64,000 nt of DNA from Vibrio tubiashii ATCC 19109 (GCF_000772105.1 NZ_CP009354.1:1488001-1552000); one strand, 5' to 3'. Positions 8,497 through 18,169 are shown, counted from the first letter of the stretch. Numbers and translations: made by a program. Notes: generated from the letters alone by a model not told the origin.

Positions 8497-9728
8497 TTTG
8501 CTTCCAATTTTGAATTTGGCGCAAGAATAGCAGAATCTTCAAGCTGTGGCTTGTGCTCTTCCCATTTTGATAGCTTACGGCACAGAGCAAAAATAGTGGC
8601 GTAGAGTAAGGATCCCCCAGCAATAACATAGCTCCATCCGCCGTGTTGCCAACAGTAGATCAAGAAGAAACCGCCAATACTGCCCCCAACATAGTAATGA
8701 ACAAGATACAGCGCGGTCGCGGTAGCTTTTGCGTGTGTGGCTTTCTGGCTGACCCAGGCGTATGCCAAGGTGTGGGTGAAAAATGCGCCGAAGCTAATGA
8801 GCAGTAATCCCATCATCATAAAGGCTAAGGAATCCACATAGGCGACAAGCATACCTAATAGACTGATGACGGTTCCTGTTACCATGCCAGAGACGCTCTG
8901 GTGTCGTTTACTCCACACTGAAGTCAGTTTAGAACTTAAGGTTCCAGAAAGGTAACAAAGGAAGATCAGTGATGCTAAACCGACCGGTAAGTTGTGCGGC
9001 GCTGCGACGAGACGGAACCCCATCACGGAATAGAGGTTAACAAACAGAGCGAAGTTTACTCCGCCAATCAACATCGCGATCCAAATTGTTTTGTTCTTTA
9101 GGTGCTTAACCACAGCGCGATTGTGATAGCGAAGCATGCCCCGCTGCGGAGTGAAATTGTTTTGCTTAGGCAAGCTAAATGCGACCACAAGTGCGCCAAT
9201 CAGAGTGAATGCTGCCATGCTGATGACCGCTTGTTGCCAGCCGAACGCATCGGTTAGGGTACCACCGACAATACGCCCCGTGATGCCACCTAAAGAGTTA
9301 GCCGCAATATAGCCGCCGATGGCCTGACTGAACGCTTTGACTGATAGCTCTTCCACCATGTAGGCCACAGCAACAGACGCAAAAGCGGCTAGTGCAATGC
9401 CCATCAAAGCTCGAAGTAAAACAAGCATCACAATCGACTCGCTGATGAGCATTGCTAAACCAATAAAGGGCATAGCGATCAGGCCAAGCAGCATGACGTT
9501 TCGCCGCCCAATGGATTCCGAAGCCACCGCCCAAGGAACTAAAGAGACAGATAAGGCAAGTGTACTTGCTGCGAACACCCAGTTAACTTGTGTTTCTGTC
9601 ACTTCAAAGTGCTGAGCCATGTAGGGCAGCATGGGTTGAAACAAGTAAAGATTACAGAAAACGAGAAAAGAGCCTAAAGCGAGGCTAAAGGTAACTTGCC
9701 GATATTGTTTGGTTTTTAGCTCAATCAT
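8493..9728 (-). CDS. MFS transporter (YnfM-like)
   Basis: 411 residues with about twelve membrane segments and the MFS loop motif near ASESIGRRNVM. Sequence and gene setting resemble E. coli YnfM, an MFS protein whose gene is divergent from the LysR regulator ynfL. Efflux of a small molecule is likely; the substrate is unknown. It is transcribed away from the LysR gene at 9840, with which it shares a 111-base AT-rich intergenic region, and is followed by an overlapping DUF1415 gene. Regulation by the neighbouring LysR protein is the usual pattern for such pairs. Confidence 0.82.
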   Translation of the reverse strand: MIELKTKQYRQVTFSLALGSFLVFCNLYLFQPMLPYMAQHFEVTETQVNWVFAASTLALSVSLVPWAVASESIGRRNVMLLGLIAMPFIGLAMLISESIVMLVLLRALMGIALAAFASVAVAYMVEELSVKAFSQAIGGYIAANSLGGITGRIVGGTLTDAFGWQQAVISMAAFTLIGALVVAFSLPKQNNFTPQRGMLRYHNRAVVKHLKNKTIWIAMLIGGVNFALFVNLYSVMGFRLVAAPHNLPVGLASLIFLCYLSGTLSSKLTSVWSKRHQSVSGMVTGTVISLLGMLVAYVDSLAFMMMGLLLISFGAFFTHTLAYAWVSQKATHAKATATALYLVHYYVGGSIGGFFLIYCWQHGGWSYVIAGGSLLYATIFALCRKLSKWEEHKPQLEDSAILAPNSKLEAK

Positions 9729-9782
9729 AGGTGGCTTTGGCAGTAGAATTTAGTTATGTGAGCAAAATACCAGTCCGTTGGT

Positions 9783-9828
9783 GATATATAAAATATATTA
9801 AAAATATTAACCTGATATATTTTTTATA
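9783..9828. promoter_or_regulatory. AT-rich dyad in the MFS / LysR divergent promoter region
   Basis: Two near-complementary arms, ATATAAAATATAT on the left and ATATATTTTTTATAT on the right, flank TAAAAATATTAACCTG between divergent genes. LysR proteins bind AT-rich T-N11-A dyads in exactly this position. Low complexity makes chance pairing easy. Confidence 0.4.
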
Positions 9829-9839
9829 TGGTGATTTGA

Positions 9840-10709
9840 TTGGACTCGAAACATCTCAAACATTTTGTTGCGGTTGCCGACCACGAAAATTTTACTCATG
9901 CAGCAAAAGCACTACACATCGCTCAACCAGCACTGAGTATTTCAATTAAGAAGCTAGAACAGAGCTTGGGCGTAGAGCTGTTTCGACGAGAAGATAGAAA
10001 AGTCTCATTGACGGATGAAGGCACTGTTTTGTACGACCACGCAAAGCGGGTTCTTCAGCAGCTCGACGATGCACAGTTAGCCATTAATGAGTTAAAGGGT
10101 CTTGAAAAAGGAGAGGTTAGGCTCGGGGCTCCTAGCATGATGGGCTCGTACTTCTTCCCAGAAGTCTTGATGGCGTTTAAGAGCCGTTATCCAAATCTCA
10201 AGCTCACTCTTGTTGATGCGGGTACACGTTCAATTCGACAAATGCTGCTCGATGGTGAACTGGATATTGGTGTCATCAACGATGAAAATGTACCTGATGA
10301 TCTGGAAACTGACCATCTATTACAGTCAGAAATGGTGGCGGTGGTGTCTAAAGAGCATGAGTTTGCTCAGCGGAAATCAATCAGCTTTGAAGAGTTTTTT
10401 GACCATGAACTGGTGATGTTCAAGCCTGGTTACTTCCATCGAGATTTTATTGAAAACCAAGCGACCCAATGCCGTAAAGAGATGAAGTTTTCGTTTGAAA
10501 CTAACTTGTTGCCTATGATTTTGAGTATCGTTAAACATGAGTTTGCCATCACTGCATTACTGGAGCTAGTGACACAACATGAGAAAGAGGTTGTTGCCGT
10601 CCCTTTTAATGACCGAGTTCGGCTTGATTTGGCGCTAGCGTGGCGAAAAGATGGTTACCTATCAATAGCCGATAAAACCTTCATCGAGTTCGTGAAGCAA
10701 TACGTTTAG
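9840..10709 (+). CDS. LysR family transcriptional regulator
   Basis: 289 residues. An N-terminal helix-turn-helix (about residues 1-60, with HFVAVADHENFTHAAKALHIAQPALS) is followed by a LysR substrate-binding domain (about 90-285). The start codon is TTG at 9840; the codon before it is an in-frame TGA, so no earlier start is possible, and there is only a weak ribosome binding site. It is divergent from the YnfM-like MFS gene and probably controls it in response to an unknown inducer. Confidence 0.88.
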   Translation: MDSKHLKHFVAVADHENFTHAAKALHIAQPALSISIKKLEQSLGVELFRREDRKVSLTDEGTVLYDHAKRVLQQLDDAQLAINELKGLEKGEVRLGAPSMMGSYFFPEVLMAFKSRYPNLKLTLVDAGTRSIRQMLLDGELDIGVINDENVPDDLETDHLLQSEMVAVVSKEHEFAQRKSISFEEFFDHELVMFKPGYFHRDFIENQATQCRKEMKFSFETNLLPMILSIVKHEFAITALLELVTQHEKEVVAVPFNDRVRLDLALAWRKDGYLSIADKTFIEFVKQYV

Positions 10710-10826
10710 CATTACTAAGTTTCTGCAAATATCACATTTTGCTGTTTCTCTATCGCGCTATGGCAAGAGTTGGAGTAGTTTGGATCTACTCAATAAACTT
10801 AGACTGAAGGGTAGGGAAACCATTCT

Positions 10827-12290
10827 ATGCAAATAAGCATCAATAACCTCGACATTGAATCTGGCACGAACCAATTGGCAATTGCTCAATGGAAAATTGC
10901 TGAAGGGCAATCTTGGGGGGTATTTAGTACCGAAGGGGATATTGGTTCGGCGTTAGGGTGCTTATTCTGTGGAGAATATGAAGTCTCTTTAGAGTCGTTG
11001 GAAATGGGCTCTGGCAAGATTGCTCAAGTCTCTTTAGTTGAGCAGCAGAGACTGCTTGAAGAAGAAATTGCTAAAGATGACACCGATTTTCTAGACAAAG
11101 TCGATAAAGGCACAAGCGTATATTCACTGATTTTTGAGCAATGCCAATCTGACTCACTTACTGAGCAACTGATTGTCGATTTGGATCTGTCACACCTTGC
11201 GCAGAGTGGATTTCGAGTTCTTTCCACTGGTGAGACTCGTCGCGTCATGCTCGCCCGAGCACTCGCCACCGAGCCGGAATTGATTGTTCTTGATAACCCA
11301 TTCACTGGGTTAGATATCGCTCATCGAGCTTCACTCGCCAATTATTTAACCCAACTTGCCAAATCAACTCAGATGGTAGTGACCTTCAATCGCGAGGAAG
11401 ACATACCAGACTGGATTGAACAAATCGCACTGTTTAACCACGGTAAGCTTGAAAGCGTAATGGGCCGAAGTGAGTGGGAAGCTCACCCTGTTATAAGCCA
11501 GATTAAAGCTCAATCCCAACAGCAAAGTGAGCAGATGCTGGATTTAATTCACAGGTATCAACACGAACATCACTTTGACAACCCAGTATTCGAGATACGT
11601 AATGGTAAGGTCGCTTATACCGAGAAGACCATCTTTACCGACTTAAACTGGCGAATCGATAACGGCCAACATTGGCAAATCAAAGGCCCGAACGGGTGCG
11701 GAAAAAGTACTCTGTTAGGTCTAATATTCGGCGATCATCCACAATGTTATTCCAACGACATTCAAATCTTTGGGAATCAACGAGGATCAGGCGAGTCGAT
11801 TTGGGAAATTAAAAAGAACATCGGTATGGTTTCTTCGGCGCTGCATCTGCAATATCGAGTGAGTTGCAAAGCTATTGAAGTTATTTTGTCAGGTTTTTAC
11901 GATTCGATCGGTCTATATCAACAGCCAAGTAAAAAAGAGATTCAAGTGGCGCGAGAATGGTTGGAGATACTTCACATGAGTGAGTATGCCAACACCTCGT
12001 TCAGACAACTGGAATACGGTCAGCAGAGACTGCTTTTGATTGCCAGAGCGATTGTGAAGCAACCTGCTTTACTCATTTTGGATGAGCCATATCAAGGGCT
12101 AGATTATCTGGGCAGAAGGTTAGTTAAAAATACCTTAGAGCTGATAGCGCAAGAAAACCTTAGTCAACTGCTCTATGTGTCGCATTATCAGAAAGATAAG
12201 CTTGAGAGCATTAGGAATGAAGTTGAGTTTGTTTATGATCAGGAGGCGAGCTGCTATAAGCCTCATGTTCGCTCCAATCTTTTACTTTAA
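10827..12290 (+). CDS. modF: ModF-like tandem ABC ATPase
   Basis: 487 residues, two ABC ATPase halves without membrane segments, matching E. coli ModF in length and in the signature LSTGETRR and the later GQHWQIKGPNGCGKSTLLG. The C-terminal half is intact (Walker A GPNGCGKST, Walker B LLILDEP). The N-terminal half is not: the P-loop reads STEGDIGSA where E. coli has GSNGSGKSA, and the Walker B glutamate is replaced (VLDNP instead of LDEP). Only one ATP site half is therefore canonical. ModF is associated with molybdate transport but its job is not settled. It stands alone here with no mod genes around it. Confidence 0.82.
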   Translation: MQISINNLDIESGTNQLAIAQWKIAEGQSWGVFSTEGDIGSALGCLFCGEYEVSLESLEMGSGKIAQVSLVEQQRLLEEEIAKDDTDFLDKVDKGTSVYSLIFEQCQSDSLTEQLIVDLDLSHLAQSGFRVLSTGETRRVMLARALATEPELIVLDNPFTGLDIAHRASLANYLTQLAKSTQMVVTFNREEDIPDWIEQIALFNHGKLESVMGRSEWEAHPVISQIKAQSQQQSEQMLDLIHRYQHEHHFDNPVFEIRNGKVAYTEKTIFTDLNWRIDNGQHWQIKGPNGCGKSTLLGLIFGDHPQCYSNDIQIFGNQRGSGESIWEIKKNIGMVSSALHLQYRVSCKAIEVILSGFYDSIGLYQQPSKKEIQVAREWLEILHMSEYANTSFRQLEYGQQRLLLIARAIVKQPALLILDEPYQGLDYLGRRLVKNTLELIAQENLSQLLYVSHYQKDKLESIRNEVEFVYDQEASCYKPHVRSNLLL

Positions 12291-12315
12291 CTGACTGTTA
12301 TATAAGGAAGTCTAA

Positions 12316-12684
12316 ATGCTGTTGAACCATGTTTCTGTTGGCACGTCTAATGTTAAGTTAGCCGTAGAATTTTATGACAAGGTGTTCGCTACATTGGGTA
12401 TAAAAAGGGCGCATTATATCGAAGATGTTGCTGCCGCGTATGGCGACAATTTTGAATTTTGGGTTGGATTACCCAGTGAAAACAGAGCGAATGCTGGCAA
12501 CGGAACACATATCGCTTTTAATGCACCTGACCAAGTGTCTGTTGACGAGTTTTATCGTGTGGCTCTGGCACAGGGCGCTAGCTGTGAAGGACAGCCGGGG
12601 TTAAGGCCAGAGTATGGTGAAAGCTACTACGCAGCGTTTGTACGTGATCTTGATGGCAACAAGATAGAGGCTGTGCATTTATAG
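12316..12684 (+). CDS. VOC (glyoxalase/bleomycin resistance-like) family protein
   Basis: 122 residues, a single vicinal-oxygen-chelate fold. It starts LLNHVSVGTSNVKLAVEFYD and ends FVRDLDGNKIEAV, with metal-site residues His (residue 4 region), His in GTHIAFNA and Glu near the end. These small proteins are usually metal-dependent lyases, isomerases or dioxygenases of unknown substrate. ATAAGGAAG precedes the ATG. It follows modF by 25 bases and may be cotranscribed. Confidence 0.8.
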   Translation: MLLNHVSVGTSNVKLAVEFYDKVFATLGIKRAHYIEDVAAAYGDNFEFWVGLPSENRANAGNGTHIAFNAPDQVSVDEFYRVALAQGASCEGQPGLRPEYGESYYAAFVRDLDGNKIEAVHL

Positions 12685-12711
12685 CGTGATAACAAGGATT
12701 TGAGGGAGATT

Positions 12712-12957
12712 ATGATTAGCTGTAACGACTACGATTATATCGAAATTGTGTGCATGTACCGTTATCCGGTAAGGCTGCATCTCAAATCTGGTGTTTACAT
12801 TGAAGGTGAAGCATTAGATACGGCTCGTAACGAAGAGAAGCAAGAGTGTATCAAGGTGTGCATGAGTGGTATCGAGCACCTAGTTGTGCTCGATGATCTA
12901 TCCGAGTTAGAAGTGCTCACCGATAACCCGCACTTCGTTAGTAAGCTGTTTTATTAA
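12712..12957 (+). CDS. rof: Rho-binding antiterminator (Rof/YaeO family)
   Basis: 81 residues from the ATG at 12712, chosen because GAGGGA sits five bases upstream; an earlier in-frame TTG at 12700 would overlap that ribosome binding site. The start ISCNDYDYIEIVCMY and the following LHLKSGVYIEGEA match the Rof family, which has a small beta-barrel that binds Rho and blocks its RNA loading. The acidic C-terminal half fits. It lies 27 bases after the VOC gene and its end overlaps the convergent glutaredoxin gene by four bases. Confidence 0.78.
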   Translation: MISCNDYDYIEIVCMYRYPVRLHLKSGVYIEGEALDTARNEEKQECIKVCMSGIEHLVVLDDLSELEVLTDNPHFVSKLFY

Positions 12958-13187
12958 CCCTTTGACTTGTACATTTTCTCAAAGTTACTTGCGTTCCAGC
13001 CAATCATATAGCGGTCGCCAATCTTAAGTACGGGTAGCGAACGAGCACCAATTGCGTCTAACTCTTTACGGCCACGCTGCATCTTGGCGTTGGTTAATCG
13101 GTACTGATAGCCCTTCGAGTCAAGGTAGCGCTGTGCATCTTTGCAGTGAGGGCATTTGTCTTTTACGTACAGTACAAGTCGTTTCAT
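12954..13187 (-). CDS. Glutaredoxin-like small thiol protein
   Basis: 77 residues with the redox motif CPHC at about residues 13-16 and a cis-proline segment RSLPVLKIGDRYMIGW, both typical of the glutaredoxin/NrdH fold. The CPHC motif differs from the CPYC of standard glutaredoxins. It probably reduces disulfides in the cytoplasm; the partner is unknown. GTAGGAAC precedes the ATG. Its 3' end overlaps rof by four bases on the opposite strand. Confidence 0.85.
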   Translation of the reverse strand: MKRLVLYVKDKCPHCKDAQRYLDSKGYQYRLTNAKMQRGRKELDAIGARSLPVLKIGDRYMIGWNASNFEKMYKSKG

Positions 13188-13290
13188 GGTTTGTTCCTAC
13201 TCGTTTATTAGGCGCAGAGTTTAATGAAAAGGTCGTGAATGGCAAGTACGAATAGAGTAGACTTGTGCCCCTTTATTTACGCTCAACGCC

Positions 13291-13806
13291 ATGACAGTCA
13301 CTATGAATCCCGCACTTCGTTATATTCAAGGTTACCCAGAACATATCGTTACTCCCGTAACTCAAATGGTAGATTCGGGTCGTTTGGCAGCGTGGTTTGA
13401 AAAACGTTATCCAGACAACCACACCATAAAGAGTGAGAAAGCGCTGTTTGAATATACAATGGTGCTAAAGAACCGCTATATGAAGAAGACGGCGCCTTTG
13501 AGCAAAGTCATCTACGACAACAAAATTCACCTTATCAACAATGCTCTCGGGCTACATACCTATGTGGCTAAGGTTCATGGTGGCAAAATTAGATCAAAGA
13601 ATGAGATTCGTATTGCCAGTGTGTTTAAGAATGCACCTGAGCCTTTGCTTCGAATGTTAGTGGTTCACGAACTTGCCCACCTAAAAGAGAAAGAGCACAA
13701 CAAAGCCTTCTATCAGCTCTGCTGCCATATGGAGCCTGACTATCATCAACTTGAGTTAGATGCTCGCTTGTTTATGATCTATCTAGAAACTGCCAAACAA
13801 AAATAA
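13291..13806 (+). CDS. YgjP-like zinc metallopeptidase
   Basis: 171 residues. The motif HELAH (His126, Glu127, His130) and the following KEKEHN (His136) are the zinc site of the YgjP/WLM-type M48-related family. Length agrees with E. coli YgjP (about 167). Substrate unknown. A second possible start (ATG at 13303) would remove only four residues; neither has a good ribosome binding site. The gene is five bases before rlmF and probably forms an operon with it and the small membrane protein gene. Confidence 0.82.
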   Translation: MTVTMNPALRYIQGYPEHIVTPVTQMVDSGRLAAWFEKRYPDNHTIKSEKALFEYTMVLKNRYMKKTAPLSKVIYDNKIHLINNALGLHTYVAKVHGGKIRSKNEIRIASVFKNAPEPLLRMLVVHELAHLKEKEHNKAFYQLCCHMEPDYHQLELDARLFMIYLETAKQK

Positions 13807-13810
13807 AACT

Positions 13811-14863
13811 ATGACGCGCCCAAATAAACAATTTCAATCTAAGAAAGCCGATAAAAAAGACACGCCAAATAACAGCGAGATGAAAGTCGTCACGATTAAA
13901 GGGCAGAAAGGTCTGCATCAGCGCAATTTGCACCAAGGGCGATATGACTTCGCAAAGCTGACAGCGGCTCTACCAGAGCTGAAAAAGCACGTAGTGAAGA
14001 ATCCTAAAGGGGAGCCGAGCATTAACTTTTCCGATCCTTTGGCGGTTAAGCTACTCAACAAAGCATTACTTGCTTACCACTACGGAGTCACCGAGTGGGA
14101 CATTCCACAAGGTTACTTGTGCCCACCTATTCCTGGGCGCGCAGACTACATTCACCGTCTCGCTGAGATATTAACCAAAGAAAGTAAAAGCTTTAAACAT
14201 AACCAAGTTCGCGCGTTAGACATCGGGCTTGGGGCCAACTGCATTTACCCTATCGTTGGTGCGACTCAGTATGGCTGGCACTACGTAGGCTCTGATGTTG
14301 ATTCTGTTTCAGTTGATAATTCTAATCACATTGCCCAGTCGAATAAGGTACTGAGTGGGCGCGTTGAAGCTCGATTGCAAAAAGATAGCCGTCATTTCTT
14401 CAAAGACATCATCAAACCAAACGAGTTTTATGATGTAACCACCTGTAATCCGCCGTTTCATAAGTCGCTTGAAGAAGCACAGCAGGGAACAGAGAGAAAG
14501 ATCAAAAACTTATCGGCCAGTAAAAGTAAACGTGGGCAACCTACCGGACAAATGAAAGCTAAATCGTCACCTATACTTAACTTTGGTGGTCAAAAAGCAG
14601 AGCTCTGGTGTCCAGGTGGTGAGGCGGCATTTGTAAAAAACATGGCATTTGAAAGCCGTGATTTTGCGCAGCAGGTACTGTGGTTCTCTACGCTTATCTC
14701 CAAAAAAGAGAATGTGCGATGGATGCGAAAAAACCTCGAAAAAGCGGGTGCTAAAGAGGTGAAAGTGGTTGAAATGAGCCAAGGACAAAAAGTAAGTCGC
14801 TTTATCGCTTGGACATTCAAAACAGAAGTTGAACGCCAAAAGTGGCTGAAACTTAAGAGTTAA
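13811..14863 (+). CDS. rlmF: 23S rRNA (adenine-1618-N6)-methyltransferase
   Basis: 350 residues. SAM-binding motif [13 protein letters not shown] (about residues 135-147) and catalytic NPPFH (Asn213-His217) identify the RlmF/YbiN/METTL16-type N6-adenine methyltransferase. It methylates A1618 of 23S rRNA. The basic N-terminal extension fits RNA binding. It begins five bases after the ygjP stop. Confidence 0.93.
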   Translation: MTRPNKQFQSKKADKKDTPNNSEMKVVTIKGQKGLHQRNLHQGRYDFAKLTAALPELKKHVVKNPKGEPSINFSDPLAVKLLNKALLAYHYGVTEWDIPQGYLCPPIPGRADYIHRLAEILTKESKSFKHNQVRALDIGLGANCIYPIVGATQYGWHYVGSDVDSVSVDNSNHIAQSNKVLSGRVEARLQKDSRHFFKDIIKPNEFYDVTTCNPPFHKSLEEAQQGTERKIKNLSASKSKRGQPTGQMKAKSSPILNFGGQKAELWCPGGEAAFVKNMAFESRDFAQQVLWFSTLISKKENVRWMRKNLEKAGAKEVKVVEMSQGQKVSRFIAWTFKTEVERQKWLKLKS

Positions 14864-14883
14864 CCTTATTTAACGGAGGGCAT

Positions 14884-15069
14884 ATGGAGTTTGAAATTTA
14901 TATGCCCTGCGAACCAATTTGGATCTGTGAAAGTTTTCTAATCCTGTTTGCGCTTTTATCTGTGTTGGGAATCGCTGCTTTTATTTACATTCTCTATAAA
15001 GAATATCTTAAGATTCAACGTGCATCACGGGTGATAAGTCGTCGAAAAAAACACCACTCAAAGCGTTAG
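14884..15069 (+). CDS. Small single-pass membrane protein, unknown
   Basis: 61 residues. GGAGGG six bases before the ATG makes translation likely. A short N-terminus with two cysteines (MPCEPIWICE) leads into one membrane segment (about residues 18-40), then a strongly basic tail (SRRKKHHSKR), so the C-terminus should stay in the cytoplasm. I do not recognise a family. It is 20 bases after rlmF and its stop overlaps the convergent PilW-like gene by four bases. Confidence 0.65.
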   Translation: MEFEIYMPCEPIWICESFLILFALLSVLGIAAFIYILYKEYLKIQRASRVISRRKKHHSKR

Positions 15070-15764
15070 CTAATGCTGTCTAGCTTGCGCTTATACCCCT
15101 CTGCCAGTGTTGGATTCCCCGCTCGGTGCTCTAATTCAATCAACAACTTTAGAGACGGTTTATGCAGCCCAAACTTATGGTGGAATCGAAGCAATCTCAA
15201 CCTTGCATCTTCCAATGAACCAACTCCAATTTCCAATTCAGCCAGTGTTAGAGCTGAGCGAACTCTGTCGGGCTCAAAGTCTAAGGCGCGTTTGAAGTAA
15301 CTGATGGCTTGCTCTGTTTGTTGTGCTTTCATTGCGCACAGGGCTGCGTTTTCGTAACTGGTTGAGGTTAAATAGTAATTCTGTTGCTGGATTGCTTGAT
15401 TAAAGTACCTGTCCGCAAGAGTGAATTCCCCCTGTTTACACAAGAAAGTACCATAGTTGTTAAGTACATCTCCGTTGTTTGGGTGACGCTTTAGGGCCTT
15501 TTTGTAGAAGGACTCGGCGGATTGAGTTTCTCCAACTTGTTCGTAATAGTGAGCGATAGAGAGTTGTGCTCGATAATAGTTTGGTGAGTGTTTCAGTGCT
15601 TGTTCTAGATTTTCTCGTGCTTTGCGCATGTCGCCTCTTTGCATGTAACCAATACCGAGTTCAATGCGGGCTTCTGAACGTTGCTGGGCATCAGAATTTT
15701 GAATTTGGGTAGAAGCCATACAGCCAGTTAGCAATAGGGTTGAAATTAGAATGATTAGTCTCAT
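15066..15764 (-). CDS. TPR lipoprotein of the PilW/PilF type
   Basis: 232 residues. A lipoprotein signal peptide (LLLTGC, lipid-modified Cys15) is followed by about five TPR repeats, including NNYGTFLCKQGEFTLADRYF, the hallmark of PilW/PilF, which helps the type IV pilus secretin assemble in the outer membrane. In vibrios pilW usually sits between rlmN and rodZ; here the neighbours are rlmF and a hydrolase gene and no pilus genes are near, so this may be a second copy with another client. I leave the symbol blank for that reason. Confidence 0.72.
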   Translation of the reverse strand: MRLIILISTLLLTGCMASTQIQNSDAQQRSEARIELGIGYMQRGDMRKARENLEQALKHSPNYYRAQLSIAHYYEQVGETQSAESFYKKALKRHPNNGDVLNNYGTFLCKQGEFTLADRYFNQAIQQQNYYLTSTSYENAALCAMKAQQTEQAISYFKRALDFEPDRVRSALTLAELEIGVGSLEDARLRLLRFHHKFGLHKPSLKLLIELEHRAGNPTLAEGYKRKLDSIS

Positions 15765-15886
15765 AGGAATACATAAGTTCTCAGACGAGATTGAATGTAT
15801 ATCTCAACTCATCCGGTCTGATTAGCGAGATAAGAAAAGTATGCGACATGTTTTGCAGATAACCGTGTAATCAACTGAGGTGAAGA

Positions 15887-16705
15887 GTGAGAAACAAAGC
15901 GGCAGTTCTAACAACTATTATAAGTTTTTTCATTGGTTTAGCAGTCAAACCTTCGTCTGCAACTGAGTTAAATGCAGAGGTTGAGCAAACAAAAGATGGC
16001 CTTGCTTTTGTCAGAATAGCTAACCCAACTGCGAGTCATAGGGTGGTGTTTATTCATGGCTCTCCAGGTAGCCATACCGCGTATGCAGACTACCTCGCCA
16101 ACGAATCACTTCAGGAACAAGCAGAGCTGATCTCTGTTGATCGCTTAGGCTATGGTGCATCAACATCGGATTTGGTCTCTAGTCTCGATAAACAAGCGCA
16201 AGTCATCGGTGAACTGCTAACCAGTGATAAATCCAATATATTGGTTGGACATTCGCTCGGAGCGCCTATCGCTTTGGCACTTGCACTTCAGCAACCGGAT
16301 AGGGTTGATGGGATGGTTTTGGTCGCGCCCGCTTTTGACCCTAAGCTCGAAGAACCTAAGTGGTACAACGTAATTGCTGATACTTGGCTTATCAATTGGG
16401 CATTGTCTAATGATTGGCAGACATCGAATGGGGAGATGATGCCACTGGCTGAAGAGTTAAATGAATTGAGTGGTAAAGATTGGCGCGTACTGGATACGCT
16501 TCCGGTAACGATCATTCATGGCAAAGAGGATACCATCGCAGATCCTGACAACTCTATCTTTGCGATTCAAAAATTAACTGGCACATCAAAGCAGTTGATT
16601 GAGGTAGAAAAAGAGGGCCATTTTATTCTTTGGCAAAATGTCCCTCTAATATCTAAGCAGATCCAAGATCTTTTGTCTGAAACTCAGCAAATGAGCAAGT
16701 ACTAA
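15887..16705 (+). CDS. Secreted alpha/beta hydrolase
   Basis: 272 residues. A signal peptide (about residues 1-25, ending KPSSA) is followed by an alpha/beta hydrolase fold: oxyanion HGSPG (57-61), nucleophile elbow GHSLG (Ser123), a likely Asp in HGKEDTIAD, and the catalytic His in KEGHFILW. The substrate is unknown; an esterase or peptidase in the periplasm is likely. The start is GTG at 15887 with GAGG six bases upstream. Its end overlaps the convergent metA gene by four bases. Confidence 0.8.
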   Translation: MRNKAAVLTTIISFFIGLAVKPSSATELNAEVEQTKDGLAFVRIANPTASHRVVFIHGSPGSHTAYADYLANESLQEQAELISVDRLGYGASTSDLVSSLDKQAQVIGELLTSDKSNILVGHSLGAPIALALALQQPDRVDGMVLVAPAFDPKLEEPKWYNVIADTWLINWALSNDWQTSNGEMMPLAEELNELSGKDWRVLDTLPVTIIHGKEDTIADPDNSIFAIQKLTGTSKQLIEVEKEGHFILWQNVPLISKQIQDLLSETQQMSKY

Positions 16706-17643
16706 TCGTCTTTAGTAAAATTGGCTTCGCTGAAGTGATCCAAGTCGTATGGCGTTTGTTGGTAAACGCAATAATTTAGCCAGTTGGAAAACAGCAAGTG
16801 TCCGTGGCTGCGCCAGCTTGCAGTTGGCTTATTATCTGGGTTGTTATTCGGGTAGTAATTGACTGGAATAACTGGCTCCATGCCTTCACCTAAGTCACGA
16901 ATATACTCATTGTGTAAGGTGTGAGAATCGTACTCAGGGTGACCGGTGACAAATACATTTCGCTTATCTTTGGTGGCTGCCAGATACACACCTGCGACGT
17001 CTGATGTTGCAAGAATATCTAAGTCAGTATGTTCGGCAAGGAACTCTGGAGAGAAATCAGCGTAGCGGGAGTGTGGTGCTAAGAAGGTGTCATCAAAACC
17101 ACGCAACACAGGGTGATAAGGCTGGTGGATCTTATGGTGATATACCCCAGACAGCTTATCCTTACGAGTACGTTTAGGCAGATCGTAGAGTAACTTCAAG
17201 CCTGCTTGGGCTGCCCAACAAACATACAGCGTTGAAGTGACATGTTCTTTCGCCCAACTCATGATGGTTTGCAAGTGTTCCCAGTAGATCACATCTTCAA
17301 ATTGAACCAGGCCTAATGGTGCACCAGTGATGATCAGTCCATCAAAGTTACGTCCTTTGACCATTTCAAACTGACGATAGAAGTTATCTAAGTGTTCTGT
17401 AGGCGTGTTTTTGCTTGGTCTATCATCAATGCGTAGCAGCTCAATATCCACCTGTAGTGGGCTGTTTGATAGCAAACGTAGGAACTGGGTTTCCGTCTCA
17501 ATTTTCTTAGGCATAAGATTGAGGATCAGCACCTTAAGCGGACGAATTTCCTGTGTTGACGCACGAGACTCAGGCATGATGAAGATATTCTCGGTACGCA
17601 ATACGTCAGATGCGGGTAATTGATCGGGGATCTTAATTGGCAC
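16702..17643 (-). CDS. metA: Homoserine O-succinyltransferase
   Basis: 313 residues, matching MetA along its whole length, including the start ([11 protein letters not shown]), [11 protein letters not shown] and the catalytic VCWAAQAG (Cys142). It commits homoserine to methionine synthesis by transferring a succinyl group from succinyl-CoA; some family members use acetyl-CoA, which motifs alone do not settle. The start codon is GTG, with GGGAG upstream. A MetJ-type operator lies 25 bases before it (17668-17683), so repression by S-adenosylmethionine and MetJ is expected. Confidence 0.95.
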   Translation of the reverse strand: MPIKIPDQLPASDVLRTENIFIMPESRASTQEIRPLKVLILNLMPKKIETETQFLRLLSNSPLQVDIELLRIDDRPSKNTPTEHLDNFYRQFEMVKGRNFDGLIITGAPLGLVQFEDVIYWEHLQTIMSWAKEHVTSTLYVCWAAQAGLKLLYDLPKRTRKDKLSGVYHHKIHQPYHPVLRGFDDTFLAPHSRYADFSPEFLAEHTDLDILATSDVAGVYLAATKDKRNVFVTGHPEYDSHTLHNEYIRDLGEGMEPVIPVNYYPNNNPDNKPTASWRSHGHLLFSNWLNYCVYQQTPYDLDHFSEANFTKDD

Positions 17644-17667
17644 AGCTTACTCCCTAAGCGTATTTAT

Positions 17668-17683
17668 GGACGTCTATACTTCT
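17668..17683 (-). promoter_or_regulatory. MetJ operator (tandem met boxes) upstream of metA
   Basis: On the minus strand two adjacent octamers, AGAAGTAT and AGACGTCC, match the met box AGACGTCT at 6 of 8 and 7 of 8 positions. MetJ binds tandem met boxes cooperatively. A TATAGA at the junction could be the -10 element of the metA promoter. Confidence 0.78.
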
Positions 17684-17773
17684 AAACTTAACCCAATCAG
17701 AATGAGATGTCGATAGCCAATTTGGTCCAATTTATATTAATATTCGTGCGCGAACTCACTAGTTAAACTCACT

Positions 17774-18169
17774 ATGACCTTAAAACTCACCTTGATTCGA
17801 GGGTTGCCTGGATCAGGTAAAAGCACATTGGCAAAGACAATCGATGCCAAACACTATGAAGCTGATATGTATTTTATCAACGACTGCGGCGAATATGTCT
17901 ATCAGCCGGAGCAAATCGCAATGGCTCATCAGTGGTGTCAACAGATGACTGAGCAAGCCTTGCTCAACGGTGACAGTGTCGTTGTTTCAAACACATTTGT
18001 TCAACGCTGGGAAATTGTTCCTTACCTGAAGCTGGCTAAGCGCGTTAAAGCCCAATTTGAAGTACTCGAATGTCATAACAATTACGGCAACATTCATGGC
18101 GTTGCGCCTAACACGATAAAATCTATGAAAAAACGGTGGCAAGAATGGCAAAGCGTTCCCCAGTTGTAG
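17774..18169 (+). CDS. Small P-loop ATPase/kinase-like protein
   Basis: 131 residues. Walker A GLPGSGKST is near the N-terminus (about residues 10-18). It resembles the AAA_33 / polynucleotide-kinase-like proteins, including the N4BP2-type nucleotide-binding domain. The segment DMYFINDCGEY after it fits the second conserved acidic strand. Substrate unknown. No clear ribosome binding site. Its last 25 bases overlap the next gene in another frame. Confidence 0.72.
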   Translation: MTLKLTLIRGLPGSGKSTLAKTIDAKHYEADMYFINDCGEYVYQPEQIAMAHQWCQQMTEQALLNGDSVVVSNTFVQRWEIVPYLKLAKRVKAQFEVLECHNNYGNIHGVAPNTIKSMKKRWQEWQSVPQL

